64,000 nucleotides of DNA. It comes from Argopecten irradians. Its lineage: Eukaryota > Mollusca > Bivalvia > Pectinida > Pectinidae. Position 1 is the first letter of the stretch, and the number at the start of each line of letters is the position of its first letter. Below the pieces are notes generated by a model, which did not search any database, had not been told where the DNA came from, and saw only the letters and a list, made by a program, of their open reading frames with translations. Positions 50,701-64,000 of this stretch are shown one piece after another. The stretch is from NCBI RefSeq assembly GCF_041381155.1, contig NC_091140.1, positions 19,806,864 through 19,870,863 of the forward strand, read 5' to 3'. The translations under genes were made by a program, and so were the position numbers.

Positions 50701-53700
50701 TTGTATGTTAGTTTTTCTGTAGATAACAATGTCGTTTTAAATCGTGCAGCTGATCAATGACGTGCATACATAAGGGAACGATATATGCGATATTAATTAG
50801 CACTCGACTTTTCAGCGTTCATAAATGTTCATGCACGTGTAAAATGTAAAAATGAAGGATATGTGAATAATGTCCAGACGGATCTATATTTAGTACATCT
50901 CAGTGGGAACTTTGAATACATACCTGTATATGTAAAAACATTTCACAAATATTATCATTATGCATAGAACGTGCATGGATCAATGGATTTGACGTAAGTG
51001 TTTTGTGTGCTCATTCAGGTGATATCCCTTGATATATAAGTGTTTAATCTTCCATTACAACCACAGAAGAATAAGTAGCAGAGCAATTAATACCGTTGTA
51101 TCATAAAGGTGTCACCCAGGTCTGGTAATGCACATCGCACGCATAGTATAACATATAAGAGTTCAACAAACATGTACGCTATGTTATGACATTAAAGGGG
51201 AAAAAATCTGTCATCCGCTTTATGAAATATCTTGTTCTGTTTTTTAACATGTTCGATCGTATACCTCAATATACATGTATGAATTGTTTGATGTAACTCA
51301 TCGATTTTACTGGTCATGAAGTTGAATAAACTTTAATTCAGGCAAAAGTCATGGTGTAAACACAGTTTGAATGTTTTTCTTTTGGCTTAACTGATGTTAA
51401 AACGTTTACAAATAAGAATAAGGGATAACGGTGATAAAAGATGTTGACTATTGGTCTATAAATATAAGAATAGATCTAGCATTTGACCTGTTAACAACAG
51501 ACTTCGAATTCTCTAAGCAAACAACAAAAGAAGAAGAAAAAACACAAGCGTCGCACTGTCGATGGGAAGCCCAAGAGTTGAGGAAAATTATAAGTATTTG
51601 GGTATTCTGGACAGTCGTCCATGAAAACAAAATATACAATTGGATATAGCCATCACGGCTACATCTACTTTCATCTGATTGTTTCAAGCACATATCTAAC
51701 TTCGAAGTATTTGATTTTGACCCCTTATTTTCGGATGTTCACTGTAGACTTGAATTTTGCGTCTCTAACAAAATGGATATAGCTAGAACAAACAGAGAAG
51801 ATATAGAGAACACTTCAGCAAATAATTATATAAAATGGAATAATGAAAATTAATGGCTTATGTTAACCATATCGAAGAAGATGCGTTTGGTAGTCTTCAA
51901 GATATCATGGGAAAATTGGACAGGTTAGTAGTTAAGCCGAATGAGCTAGTCACCGCTTCTGAAATAGACAATGTTGTAAATGATTTAGGTATATTATTCA
52001 AAAATTCGGCGAAGCATATTTTTGGCGAAAAGAAAACATCCCACCATTCATTTAGATGTAAAAAAAAAAAAGAAATAAACCTTGGTTCACTAATGAATGT
52101 CATCTTAAAAGAATTTTATTTCACCAGGCTAAAAGATGTTATAATCAAGATAAAACCTCGACAAACAAGACTACCCTTAAGAATACTTGTAAAGAATACA
52201 GAAAAAACTCTGAATAAATTTTATAGAATTCACCAAGAGAAAATGGAAAGGGAATTGCGAAACGTATCCAAATCAGAGCCCAGAACATTTTGGAATATCC
52301 TCAATAAAATTGACGGAACTAGTAAACAAAATATTATTGATAAATCCATAGAAGATTTGTATGATTATTTCAAAAATTTAAACAAGGGAGATAACTCTAA
52401 TAATAGCTTTGATGGCGAAATTGTTGATGGGATATTTGATGATTTATTAAATAACGAAATTACTGAGGACGAAATAACTTGTTCTATTGCCGGTTTAAGT
52501 AGTAATAAGGCTCCAGGTCATGATGGAATTCTAAATGAATACTTAAAATCCACCGCAGAAATTCTTATGCCATTATATTGTAAGATATTTAATATCATAT
52601 TTGATACGGGCTTCATTCCAAGCTCATGGAAAATAGGGGTTATAAAACCTATATATAAGCGTAAAGGGGATCCTAACAATTTAGATAATTATAGAGCAAT
52701 AAGTCTTGTTTCTTGTCTCGGTAAAGTTTTTACATCCATATTAAATTGTAGACTAAACAAAATGGCTGATGAAATAAACTTGATAACTTCTGCCCAGGCA
52801 GGATTCAGGAAAAAACATTCTACAACTGATAATATTTTTATTCTACATGTTCTAACTTCTATCTATTTCTCACTTGGTAAAAAACTGTTCTGTTCGTTTG
52901 TTGATTTTAGAAAAGCTTTTGATTCAGTTTGGAGACTCGGTTTATGACAAAAAGTTCAAAGAAGCAATATAACAGGGAAAATGTTTAAAGCAATTATTAA
53001 CCTATATGAAAATACAAAATCCTGTGTCAAAAATGGAAATGATATCGATGTATCTGATATGTTTACTTGCAACGTCGGTGTAAAGCAAGGAGAAAATTTG
53101 TCACCCTTCTTGTTTGCTATTTTTCTTAATGATATTGAAACTTTTTTTGAAGAGCATGGTGTCAACTGTTTGAAGAATGTAAAAGATTTAGGTAATACTA
53201 TTGGAATGTATATAAAACTATTTGTAATTCTTTATGCAGATGATACAGTTATAATGGCTGAATCAGCTAACGATCTACAGTCAGCCTTAAATAAATTTGA
53301 AATTTATTGTGAAAATTGGAAACTTGAAGTAAACACAAATAAGACAAAAATTGTTATTTTTTCAAAGAGGAAGTCTCGAACTCGTCCTCATTTCACATTA
53401 TTTAACAAAGAGATTGAAATTGTAGATTCGTTTTCTTATCTAGGAATATTGATGAATTATAATGGGAGTTTTCATAAAACGAAATTGAAACTGTTGGAAC
53501 AGTCAAGAAAAGCTATGTTTGCTGTTTACAAGAAAATAAGAAACATCCCTCTTCCTATTGATCTCCAGTTAAAAGTATATGATTCCCTTGTTTTACCAAT
53601 ATTGATGTACTCAGTAGAAGTATGGGGTCACGAAAATATTACAGCTATAGAAAAGCTTCATTTACAGTTTTGTAAACGTATACTCGGCGTTAGGAAAAGT

Positions 53701-56700
53701 ACGTGTAATTACATGGTATATGGTGAATTAGGGAGATTCCCTCACTATATAGAGGTTAAAAACAGAATTATTATGTTCTGGCATAAATTGATTACTACTG
53801 ATAATCTTTCAAGTAATATATATAAGTTGATGTTAAACTTGCAAACAAATAATATCATGGAATTCAAATGGATGCAAAATGTTAAAAATATTTTTGAAGA
53901 AACTGGTTTGAATATATATGGGACTTCCAGAATGTATGTACATATAATAGAGAATATTTGAAATCTATCGTAAAACAAAGATTACAAGATCAATTTGTAC
54001 AAAAATGGTTTAATTATATAGAGAATTCATCAAGAGGTCGTACTTATTCTATTTTTAAAAGCAATTTTGAATTTGAAAAGTATCTTGTGAAACTAAAGCC
54101 AATAGATAGATAAATCATCATAAAATTCAGAACCTCGAACATGCACTTACCTATAGAAACTGGAAGATGGACTGGGACCCCTGAAGTAAATAGAACTTGT
54201 AATCTATGTTTTACTGATATTGGAAACGAATATCATTATTTGTTTCAATGCAGTAATGAAATGGTGAAACGTTTACGAGAAATGTATATACCAAGTTACT
54301 ATTATTATTATAGAAACCATAGTGTTATCAAAATGAAAGGCCTGTTTACTATATGTAACATTACTGTTCTGACAAATATATGTAAGTTTTTGAAAAAAAT
54401 TGAAAAACTATTGATTGAGCATGTACATCACTAATACATATTGTAATGCACTGTTGCGCTATGGGCCCAATATACTTGTATGTTTATATTATGTATAGTG
54501 ACCTCCTGTTACATACATTGTACTTGTATGTCTGAGAGTGAAATAAAATCTGAAAAATCTGGCAATCTTTATATTTCCTTTGACGAGACTTACATACGCT
54601 TGCAGATATCATAAAGTTTCTTGAATTTTGATTTCATCGTGTTTATACATTCTTGAGAGTAAATAAGATATAGTAAATATTCATGAACGCTTATCATGCC
54701 ACACGATAGAAGGAGGTGTTCAAATGGACCCTAAACATGGTAAATTTCCGGTTGACATGGCCGTATAAAATTCCAATTAAGTTGTACTCGAGTTCATTCA
54801 GGGCAAGCACATTATAATATCCCCTACAAGAAAGGCGATTCACCGGATCCTACAATGGAATCAGCCGAGAGGAAGATTTCTGTTATTAACATACCTTAAA
54901 GTCGAATAAAGTAGATTGTGAGCAGCGAAAACATGTGAATACGTAAGATTGAATATGGACGAAACTCTACGTCAACATGTAAGAATGGGTCAAAATAATT
55001 TCGTCTACACTGAATCAGTGTGGTTGTATTAAATAAGCAACACTGTTACAATAAAAGTCTAAAATGATTTTTTATATCTAAGGTGATATTCTATTTCAAT
55101 ATGAACTTCATTTCATTCATCTGTAAACATCAATATCGGCACCCTCATACATTACAATTGTAACAGTTTCAATAGAATTCGGACACAAGTGTTTTAATAA
55201 ATCCGTCTACAGTAGTAAAATCACGTAAAGTAATTTAATTGACTGATACACGGCACTATTTAAGCAAAATAATGAATTGGTGGAATAAAGAAATATCAGA
55301 AAAATAGAAGAGGTGATGAGTAAGAGTAGGTGGGATAACTAAGGATTGGTATACTATTTTTACACATGACATCAATGGATAGTGTCATACCGTTATTATT
55401 ATATCAATAATTGATTAAAGATGTATTTAACACAACATTTTAGTACAGTGATGTTATACAATGTGGTTTATTTAGACAAACTGCTCAATGTAAACAATAC
55501 ACATTAAAATGCAAATCAAGGTTAAATATAACATACATACAGTCCTAATATGCTATCATACGACACTAAATTACATGTTTATAGCAGCAACACAGCCCCC
55601 TATGACCTTTTGCTTGCTTTAATTTATGCAAGACTGGATGTCAGTTTAAAATTTTGCATGTAAAGTAAGTAAGAATCGAACTAACTCTCTGATAAAACTC
55701 TTCATTTCTTTATATCATTAGTATTTTTGGTATGTTTTACTGAAGTAAATATAGACTTATCAATAGCATTATGTAAATATATAGGTAATGATAGCACGTG
55801 ACGATACAATAAAAATGAGGTAAGTAAACTTTGAATTGAATTATGTATGTACTGGTATTACGAAAGGTTGCGTATAAGGCACACAGGGATCTGAAAATCA
55901 GTTACAGTTTATATATACATACATAGACCCAACAGTACCTTTAGAGATCTAGATCAAAAATCGATAAAATCCTATTCTACATAACACACTGGTGTATAGT
56001 ACTACATGTACGTAGAACATTATTTTACCCAGTTCTGATCAAGATCCCCAACACGCCTAAAATTGTCTATGAACTGTAACTAATTCTCAGATCCCTGTGA
56101 CACGGCGGTTTCATGCAGTACTCTGGTAGTCAAAGTTTACTTGGGAGTTCCTATGTCTTTCTCTATAGCATTTGGGGGGAAAACCGAATATATTGTTCCA
56201 TTTTTATATCTTCACCGTATATCAATATTATTTAGTTAACAATAGTTTAGACATAAAAATTCTTAAATAAATGATAGTGAAAAAACAATCTTCACCGTAT
56301 ATCAATATTATATAGTTAACAATAGTTTAGACATAAAAATTCTTAAATAAATGATAGTGAAAAAACAAACACCTGCAAGATATTTTAATCAAATATCTCT
56401 GACATATAAGTTACGGATAAACCATGAAGTATTTATAGTATACGTATGTTCAGTACAGGTACATTGTGTATATCGTATGATATACCACGGTAACACTCCA
56501 TTCAGAAATCAATTAGAACTTAGGAACAACTGGCATTTGGAGAATAATAGATTAAAATATACACTGCCAGGGTCAAAATCAATACCTAAAACATTACAAA
56601 TGAAATGATATTCGACGATATCTATGTGAAGCCTTACCTCTGATTGATGTAGCTTGTACCTGTATCATTTTCACCTGTAAATCCAGGTGGATTGATGTTT

Positions 56701-59700
56701 GGTATCAAAAACGTGTACACAGTGGTTAACACTTGACAGGAAAGTGCAGTAATTTACAAGTTTAAATTCTAAGTTATACGGTCAATATTTAAATAATTCA
56801 TGTATCTATAGACTGTGTATGATCTTTTTATTGAACAAAGATAGTCAAAACAACGTAATGGTAGGTTTTGTGTATTGGGAAATTATTGAACAGTCGGTAG
56901 CGGTCTAAGGAGATTTTACATAGTAATATATCGGGAAGGCTTTGTGTTGTATTCATGACAGACGTGTATGGGATTCTATTGAATTGAATGTAAATATTAC
57001 TTGTCTGATCACAATAAAACAACAATTACGATTTTCAACCTTAGGGAGTTTCCGTTCAATTTTAACAATACATCTTTTGTTTACAATATTCTATTGTGCT
57101 ATACGGTATTGTGTAAATGTATACATATTTGCATACAATCTTAAGATATACTCTCGTGGTAAAATGCAAAGTGTTAGATATTGTGTTATGTATTGATACA
57201 TATGTATACAAACTGTTAAAAAGTCATTAATCAGGTAAATAAATCCATTATCACCGCTAAGTGTTAATCGGTTTTTAATGGGAAATAACATTATCCCTGA
57301 AGAGGCGTGTGTCAAAAAATTCAGTAAAGGACACAATCTTATCTTGTGCAGTTTAAAAGTGCTGTTCATGATTACAGTACGTGGCTCATTTATTTACATA
57401 TTTATTCATTTACTTATTTATATATTTATTTATTCATTTTTATTTATGCATTTATTTATTTATGCGTTTTTTAATATGTTTATTCATTCATCCATTTTTA
57501 TTTGTTTTTTATTAGCGTTTAGCTTGATTAAGATATAACTAACATACCGCAGTCTCCTTAAAAATTCTCTTCAAATAACTTTTACATTTACTTTTGCCCC
57601 TCTCTAAAACGAAATAGTCCAAAGTATACAGCGTTGTACGGTACCTATTGATTTTGGCTTAACTTCTACACTAAAGGCTGCATAATGTGATTTGTATCTG
57701 AGAGTAATAATAAGTATATCTTATTGCAAGAGTCGATGTTTTGTAGACACATCTGTCCAAGCAGGCAAACTGTCAGATACCACGTGTGTCTATTACTCCA
57801 TGTAGAATCCAGAACAGGACGCCTAACAGATATTTGCCTTGTTTTTAATATAATATCTTTCAACATAGCCATTGATTTTTGAACCTTGGTGAAACTATTT
57901 TAAAAGAATATTTTAGCCAAAAGTCTTCTATTGTAACAACAATCAAAGCTTTTTCAAAAAGAATTTTTCACTTAGTACATGAACATTGTACTTTACAATC
58001 TCGAAGAAAGCAATATACTGTGTGTAAATGCCGAAAAGAATTCAGTCTCAAGTTATGAACCGTTAATAAAGCTGAGCATATTGATTGCTCAAACATAGAA
58101 ATATATATTGTACCTGTACGTCTTAGTCTTAAAGTACATGTATATAGACTGCACACGAAATTTCCATTTATCTAATCGATATCTGATTGTTATAGAAGAA
58201 ATGGTTTCGAATAGCCATTTGTGGTTACTCTATAGTCGGCACATAGTTTAGAACATAATTATACTGCTACAGTTATATTTCATTTTCTTTTTGTCTTGAA
58301 TCAATATAGCTAATTACACTTCTGTAGGATAAAGGAAACCCATTGAAGTTTCACTGATGTCTACACTATAGAATTTGTGGAATGTATATGTATCACAGTT
58401 ACTTCCCCTGGTTCCTATACATTTGTACATGTACGGCAAAAAAGATGCACGGTACAGATTTGTCATCATGATCGATAAGCCAAAAACTATCCCCCGGAAT
58501 AAATTTGTGTATTTATGAATACTGCACATGATGCATGCATTTTCATTTTGGAGTAAACCTGCATAATCCACACGAAATGTTTGAATTGGACCAATATCGA
58601 TGCCATTAATTAATATATAATCATGTTATTACAACTAGGTCTCTTCCACGTGTTTTATATGCGAACCAAGAAAGGACAACCTTAGTCTTTTCTAGAAGAC
58701 AATAGGGCTGGAAAGGTATTGATTATGACAAAGATTTTTTTACCGATCAACAATCGTAATAGTTCTATATGCATTATGTACATATGAATCATATCATGGG
58801 TATTAAAGTACATGCTATATAAAGATACAGGCGATATGGACAGATGTGTAGGTATATAATTTGTATATTGAATAGATTGTATGGTACATATCGCCAGGTG
58901 AACCGGTCACAATATTTACACGTGCATACACGGGTAATCTTAAATGCACTGATCATGATATTGGGGAATATCGATCTTATAAAAAAGACTAAATTGGAAA
59001 TAAATTGCCTCATATCACCTTCGGGACTTAATGGGGAAATACTGGACATCTCTTGTCTCTTAATTACGTTAGCACGTTCATCTGTTTGAGATTTAGTAAA
59101 TCAATCTATCTGCGATATATACATTTTATCTATAACAAATCATAGATATATATATGTAGGATGTTTTTCTTTACTTTAAATTGTGTATCTCATTGTTCTG
59201 GCGATACATGAAGGATTTCTACAGAAATATCAAGTAGCAAATAAAAAACGATATTGTATTCAAATTTTGTGAACTATAGACCCCGTTTCAGTTTTAATAC
59301 ACGTTCGTATAATTGATTTCATATTTTCTAACACAGGCGTTACGTGTGCGTATACATGCCGAATTCCAAGTCAGTTAGAAATCTTTTTAAATTCGTCTAT
59401 TTACATGTATAAAGTCATACAAGTAAACGACACGTAATAAGATGATGAAAAGCTATGAATGGATATTATATTAGTCCATTGTATATTTGTACGGGTACAG
59501 AAAACATTGACCGGAAATACCGTCAACGAACATTTCGCACTCAGTTTTAAGTACACATTCAATCATTCAATTTAAATTACTCATAATGGATTCCCACTTA
59601 AGTCCCTTACATATACTGTACATGTGAACGTTAATGGGATCACTTAGCTGGGTTTGTCCTCTGTACATAAATTGTAACATACATTACCACGAATATTAGC

Positions 59701-60445
59701 CAACAGCATATCAAGACATACCTGGTTACGTTTAGTATTTTTTATCTATATTCAGTATAGTAAACCAGTATCTAAAGAAGATACACATTTATTAGATTGT
59801 TTATCCAAAAATACTGTAATTAAAATCTTCCGTATCCCTTTATTGAAATCAACTCTTATGATTGTGTCAGGTAAAACCTGGCATATAATATCACCATTAA
59901 CTACACGTACCTGTCTTTTAGGTGATACGTTCTTTAAAATGTAGAGTAGTATCTAAAGTATTTATTAGTTAAAACAACTTATTACATGTACATACAGTTT
60001 TAAAATTACATACTTGCCTTCTCAAGGGTCATATAAGCATTTTATAACATAATTGCCTTCTCAAGTGTCAATTAAGCCTCCTACACGTATGTGTGAAAGA
60101 AAAGCATAATTTATTTTCGACGAAAAAAAAAAGTTTCCGTTTTTTATTTATTTATTTATTTTTTAAATGTCATTCTCTTTTGTTCAATGTATATATTTCT
60201 ATCATACCAAATTGATGATGTTAGCAGTACAATTTATGATGTTGGCAGTACATTTGTTAATCAATACTTTATCTGCTATGTATCTTATATTGTTGTTCTT
60301 TTATCTTTACAGATAAACATACAATTTTACTTTCATCGTAACAAATTTACAATCCTGGAATTATGTACATAGGTTAATTCCGACGATGTTTCACAAATAT
60401 TTCATGTTTCCCTGCCCCTTACAATTTTTTATTCTGAATCTTACC
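47784..60445 (-). CDS. Gene E, predicted small charged intracellular protein (131 aa, 3 coding exons)
   Basis: Coding exons in reading order are 56668-56638 (start ATG, A at -3; exon from 56674), 48543-48355 and 47959-47784, stop TGA. A probable non-coding first exon ends at 60445 with AAAGAG before GTAAGA. All junctions are GT-AG and frames agree: phase 1 at both coding junctions gives one open frame of 131 codons. The protein begins MIQVQATSIRDFQRRQDRE, then has a Lys-rich helix-like stretch (MKKKKQAARIEQ), LDIYQPNSVQEEVRDFGLYG, a Pro-rich turn, VLEFDKQRRGNPHDVHYKDF and a Ser/Thr/Pro tail. There is no signal peptide or membrane span, so it is likely cytoplasmic. The Tyr-rich, basic look could suit a signalling tail or a cytoskeletal or ciliary protein, but I do not recognise it. 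The 8 kb intron holds a LINE on the other strand. Confidence 0.6.
48587..51430. other. Part of gene E's long intron, nothing else seen
   Basis: AT-rich, with only chance-length frames (for example 48862-49062). No splice-supported exon was found on either strand. Confidence 0.35.
51655..54560 (+). mobile_element. 5'-truncated LINE with readable reverse transcriptase
   Basis: It begins in the last part of an endonuclease (DFDPLFSDVHCRLEF near 51.71 kb). The RT follows in one frame from 51853 to 53961, broken by a single in-frame TGA at 52945-52947. Motifs include NKAPGHDGI, SWKIGVIKPIYKRKG, YRAISLVSCLGK, QAGFRKKHSTTDNIF, FVDFRKAFDSVW, GVKQGENLSPFLFAIFLNDI, the catalytic YADD (near 53236), and LPILMYSVEVWG. 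After a frameshift comes a zinc knuckle, CNLC...EYHYLFQC (54195-54253). It ends near AATAAAATCTGAAAAATCTGG, a short repeated tail. It belongs to the broad Jockey/I/CR1-like group; clade not assigned. Few breaks make it younger than the LINE at 26-29.7 kb. It sits in gene E's intron on the opposite strand. Confidence 0.85.
54561..56207. other. Part of gene E's long intron, nothing seen
   Basis: AT-rich sequence between the LINE and an 81-bp tandem pair. No exon or recognisable element. Confidence 0.35.
56208..56369. repeat. Tandem duplication, 81-bp unit, two copies
   Basis: ATCTTCACCGTATATCAATA to GATAGTGAAAAAACA is repeated twice with a period of 81 bp and only one or two differences, so it is recent. 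It lies about 270 bp from gene E's first coding exon, in the downstream intron. Confidence 0.85.
56675..60445. other. First intron of gene E (predicted), simple repeats only
   Basis: Contains an ATTT/ATTC-rich simple tract at about 57385-57520. Short frames elsewhere are not supported as exons. Confidence 0.35.
57385..57520. repeat. Imperfect TTTA/TTCA microsatellite
   Basis: Repeated TTTATT, TTCATT and TTATTT words over about 135 bp. They give a false plus-strand frame rich in Phe, Ile and Leu. Confidence 0.65.
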
Positions 60446-62179
60446 TCTTTAGCAGAAAATGGCTGATTCTAGCTCTTTCTGATGACTCCTTGACGAGTTG
60501 TTATTCAGTAAGCCGGACTTTCCGTCTGGTGTATCAACCACGGGTAGACTATTAACTCACTCCTCAGACTGGCCACTACTCTGAAGGAATTTCCTATTCT
60601 TTACAAACATGGTTAAGTACTGGACCAGCTCTTCTGAACTGTTGTCGATACTTCACTGTAGACGTTGGAACTGCTTGGTTACTAGATAATAATTATGTTA
60701 CATGGATGTACGTAATGGACATAGTATATACATTTGTACTGCCATAGTACACGTGTATTCAAATCCACCTTAACTAATTATCAGACGTAGACAGGTGTAT
60801 GGATTATAATATAGACATTCCCCTGTCCAGGTGTAATCATTTAACGGCAAGCTAGATTATTTCATCAATATATGGACATATTGCACTGCCATTTAAACAA
60901 AAGAACCCCCGCCGATCGATTGTCTCAATAATGACGGGTTTGTTACTTGATCACCTGTGCGGGTAGATTATTGACAGGTAGTAATAAGTTAGTACAATTC
61001 ATACTGCCCTGGCACCTGTTCTCTGGGGAAATACACTAATCAAAGGCACTTTAACGTGATCGCTTACAAATTATAAGATTAGTAACAACGGATATTGTTT
61101 TTTATATGAACGTTTGTTTAATATTTGTATTGTACACAACATTGCTTTCGGAGATTTGAGAAAACGTAAGCGATACACTTTCGATACCTTTGGATATTTT
61201 GGAGTTCATTTTTAATCAACATATTCCGACACAGAATTGGTTTCACCATGTAAAGTCTCTGTTGATTAACAAAACCATAGGTCATTGTTTTAAAATTAAT
61301 AAATCAGGATTTTGATTTATGCATTTACTTTGTTGTGTAAAGAAGTAGCCTTTGATTTTCAAATTGATATTTAGAGGAGTTTAGATAAGGAAATGTAATT
61401 TCTGTGTATCCTTTTTAAAACAGGAGATCTTTTAAATTGGTAAATCTTATTTGATTACTAATTATTGGACTTGAACTTGTACATACAAAGTATTTTATAA
61501 ACATCTATTTGCTGCTTTCAAGCTAAATGACCTTAAATGTAGTCTTTGATTTAGGAGAAAATGAAGCGAATATTAGCGAGATCACGTGTCTCGCAATTTA
61601 CATTTCTCGGCTAAATCACTAACTTTTTAACCATACGGAATGTAAGAGTTACCTACCTTCCTCTGTTTAGAAAGTAATGGTCCAAAATAATTCCATCCAT
61701 ACACTTTGTTAATGTATATAGGCATTACAAAAAGATAAAAAAAAAGATAAAAGAGAATCTCAAAACAAATGCAGAAATGTGAATTGCCTGGCAATAATTC
61801 TACAACATAGACAATATCTATACAGTTTGAAGTTTACAAAAGGGACGCAGCTCTAGCAGGATAGAACGATACAGGTTTAACCGTGTATAGAGCTCTGCAT
61901 ACTATGTGTATTCATCTCGATAAATACCCACTTTTTTATACTTTCTTTTGTTTATTTAAGTCTATTATATTTAGTAGATTTATTGAAATAACTTTTGATA
62001 TTTCACGCATTTTATTCTATCTGTGTAATGAAATAGACTTTCAAATGACCGTCATGGACGATGTGGTTCCATCGAACTATACAATGTAATAAATGACAAA
62101 ATCAGCGTTTTCCCGGTAAGGACAAAATTATTGATTGTCTTAGTTCTAAATCTTTTGTCTTAAATCTCGATAACGTTTC
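60446..62179. other. Upstream region of gene E and intergenic sequence
   Basis: The predicted first exon of gene E begins somewhere above 60445 on the minus strand; its 5' end and promoter cannot be placed from sequence. No other gene is supported up to the 37-bp array. Confidence 0.35.
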
Positions 62180-64000
62180 TTCCTCTCATGACACTCCCTA
62201 TATAATGTAATACGTACGTACCCTTCTCATGACACTCTCTATCTGTCTATACCTATACACTGTGCTATGCTCCCCCTATCATGATATCCCATATACAATG
62301 TAACGTGTCCCACTTTTATGGTATTAACTATACCATTTAACACATTTATATGTACCCTTCCGTGGCATTCCCTATATAAGTTATAATGTGACCCCCTTAC
62401 ATGACATTCCCTATACCATGTAATGTGTCACACTCTAATGACATTCCCTATACCATGTAATGTGTCACACTCTAATGACATTCCCTATACCATGTAATGT
62501 GTCACACTCCAATGACATTCCCTATACCATGTAATGTGTCACACTCTAATGACATTCCCTATACCATGTAATGTGTCACACTCTAATGACATTCCCTATA
62601 CCATGTAATGTGTCACACTCTAATGTGTCAACACTCTAATGACATTCCCTATACCATGTAATGTGTCACCTCTAATGACATTCCCTATACCATGTAATGT
62701 GTCACACTCTAATGACATTCCCTATACTGTAATGTGTACACAATGACATTCCTATAATGTAATGTGTCACCCCTTAATGACATTCCCTATACCATGTAAT
62801 GTGTACACTCTAATGACATTCCCTATAATGTATGTGTCACCCTCTAATGACATTCCCTATACATGTAATGTGTCACACCTCAATGACATTCCCTATCAGT
62901 AATGTGACCCCTTACATGACATTCCCTATAGAATGTAATGTGTCACCCCTTACATGACATTCCCTATAATGTAATGTGTCACCCTCTAATGACATTCCCT
63001 ATAAATGTAATGTGTCACCCTTAATGACATTCCCTAATGTATAGTAGTACCTCTAATGACATTCCCTATACATTGTAATGTGTACCTCTAATGACATTCC
63101 CTATAGAATGTAATGTGTCACACCTCTACATGACATTCCCTATACCATGTAATGTGTCACCCTCTAATGACATTCCCTATACATGTAATGTGTCACCCCT
63201 TAATGACATTCCCTATAATGTAATGTGTCACACTCTAATGACATTCCCTATACCATGTAATGTGTCACACTCTAATGACATTCCCTATACCATGTAATGT
63301 GTCACACTCTAATGACATTCCCTATACCATGTAATGTGTCACACTCTAATGACATTCCCATAAATGTAATGTGTCACACTCTAATGACATTCCCTATACC
63401 ATGTAATGTGTCACACTCTAATGACATTCCCTATACCATGTAATGTGTCACACTCTAATGACATTCCCTATAGAATGTAATGTGTCACACCTCTAATGAC
63501 ATTCCCTATACCATGTAATGTGTCACACTCTAATGACATTCCCTATACCATGTAATGTGTACACACTCTAATGACATTCCCTATACCATGTAATGTGTCA
63601 CACTCTAATGACATTCCCTTAAATGTAATGTGTCAACCCTAATGACATTCCCTATACCATGTAATGTGTCACACCTCTAATGACATTCCCTATACCATGT
63701 AATGTGTCACACTCTAATGACATTCCCTATACCATGTAATGTGTCACCCTCTAATGACATTCCCTATACCATGTAATGTGTCACACCTCTATACATACAT
63801 TCCCTATCAATGTAATGTGTCACCCTTAATGACATTCCCTATACCATGTAATGTGTCACACCTCTAATGACATTCCCTATACCATGTAATGTGTCACCTC
63901 TTACATGACATTCCCTATACCATGTAATGTGTCCCACTCATGACATTCCCTATAAATGTAATGTGCACCCCTTACATGACATTCCCTATACAATGTAATT
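62180..64000. repeat. 37-bp minisatellite, continuing past the window end
   Basis: The unit is AATGACATTCCCTATACCAT followed by GTAATGTGTCACACTCT. Degenerate units begin near 62180; regular ones run from about 62390 to the last base, roughly 43 copies. Many units carry one- to five-base gaps (for example CCATG missing before TAATG), while substitutions are fewer. Within a unit, TGACATT and AATGTGTCA can pair as an imperfect stem. A plus-strand frame at 63091-63297 is a repeat artefact. Confidence 0.93.

Noticed and set aside
56351-56608. Plus-strand 85-codon frame
   Set aside because: It starts in the 81-bp tandem duplication and has no splice or family support; gene E's exon lies on the other strand next to it.

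Overview
The window looks like nuclear DNA of an animal, most likely a mollusc and perhaps a bivalve. It is AT-rich, has spliced genes with GT-AG introns, short exons in long non-coding tracts, frequent ACATGTA-type words, and much transposon and minisatellite DNA. The species call is an inference from texture; no marker gene fixes it. There are no bacterial operons, and I recognised no rRNA, tRNA or CRISPR array. Almost all long open frames come from repeats or transposons, so genes had to be found by splice signals, reading phase and agreement between paralogs.

Left third (1-35.4 kb): a cluster of one family of small secreted cysteine-rich proteins. Gene A (last exon at 373-598, +) runs in from outside the window. 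Gene B (8876-11724, -) has five coding exons and 186 residues. Gene C (17546-24531, +) has five coding exons and 348 residues, with a threonine-rich mucin-like segment added. Copy D (34449-34544, +) is a broken duplicate of the end of gene C, carried on a diverged duplication of about 1 kb. B and C share the same intron phases (0, 2, 2, 2), a signal peptide split after its first few residues, and a strict cysteine, GFW, LQNV and VYC pattern. I could not assign the family to a named domain. It is the best candidate here for something undescribed.

Between A and B lies a 2.5 kb array of about 94 units of 27 bp. Because 27 is divisible by three, it opens long false frames on both strands. Gene C's long first intron holds a foldback and a copy of a short palindromic repeat whose other copy lies near 15.5 kb.

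Middle (25.9-46.2 kb): mostly mobile DNA. In order these are a decayed LINE of Tx1/L1-like type (-), a DIRS-like retroelement fossil (+), a 3.0 kb element with inverted ends of about 525 bp and no visible transposase, and a second, fuller DIRS-like fossil (-).

Right third (46-62 kb): a predicted minus-strand gene E with three coding exons (131 residues) and a probable 5' untranslated exon near 60.5 kb. Its 8 kb intron carries a 5'-truncated LINE on the opposite strand. From about 62.18 kb to the window end runs a 37-bp minisatellite that continues beyond the window.

Exon models are my own readings. They were not checked against transcripts or databases.
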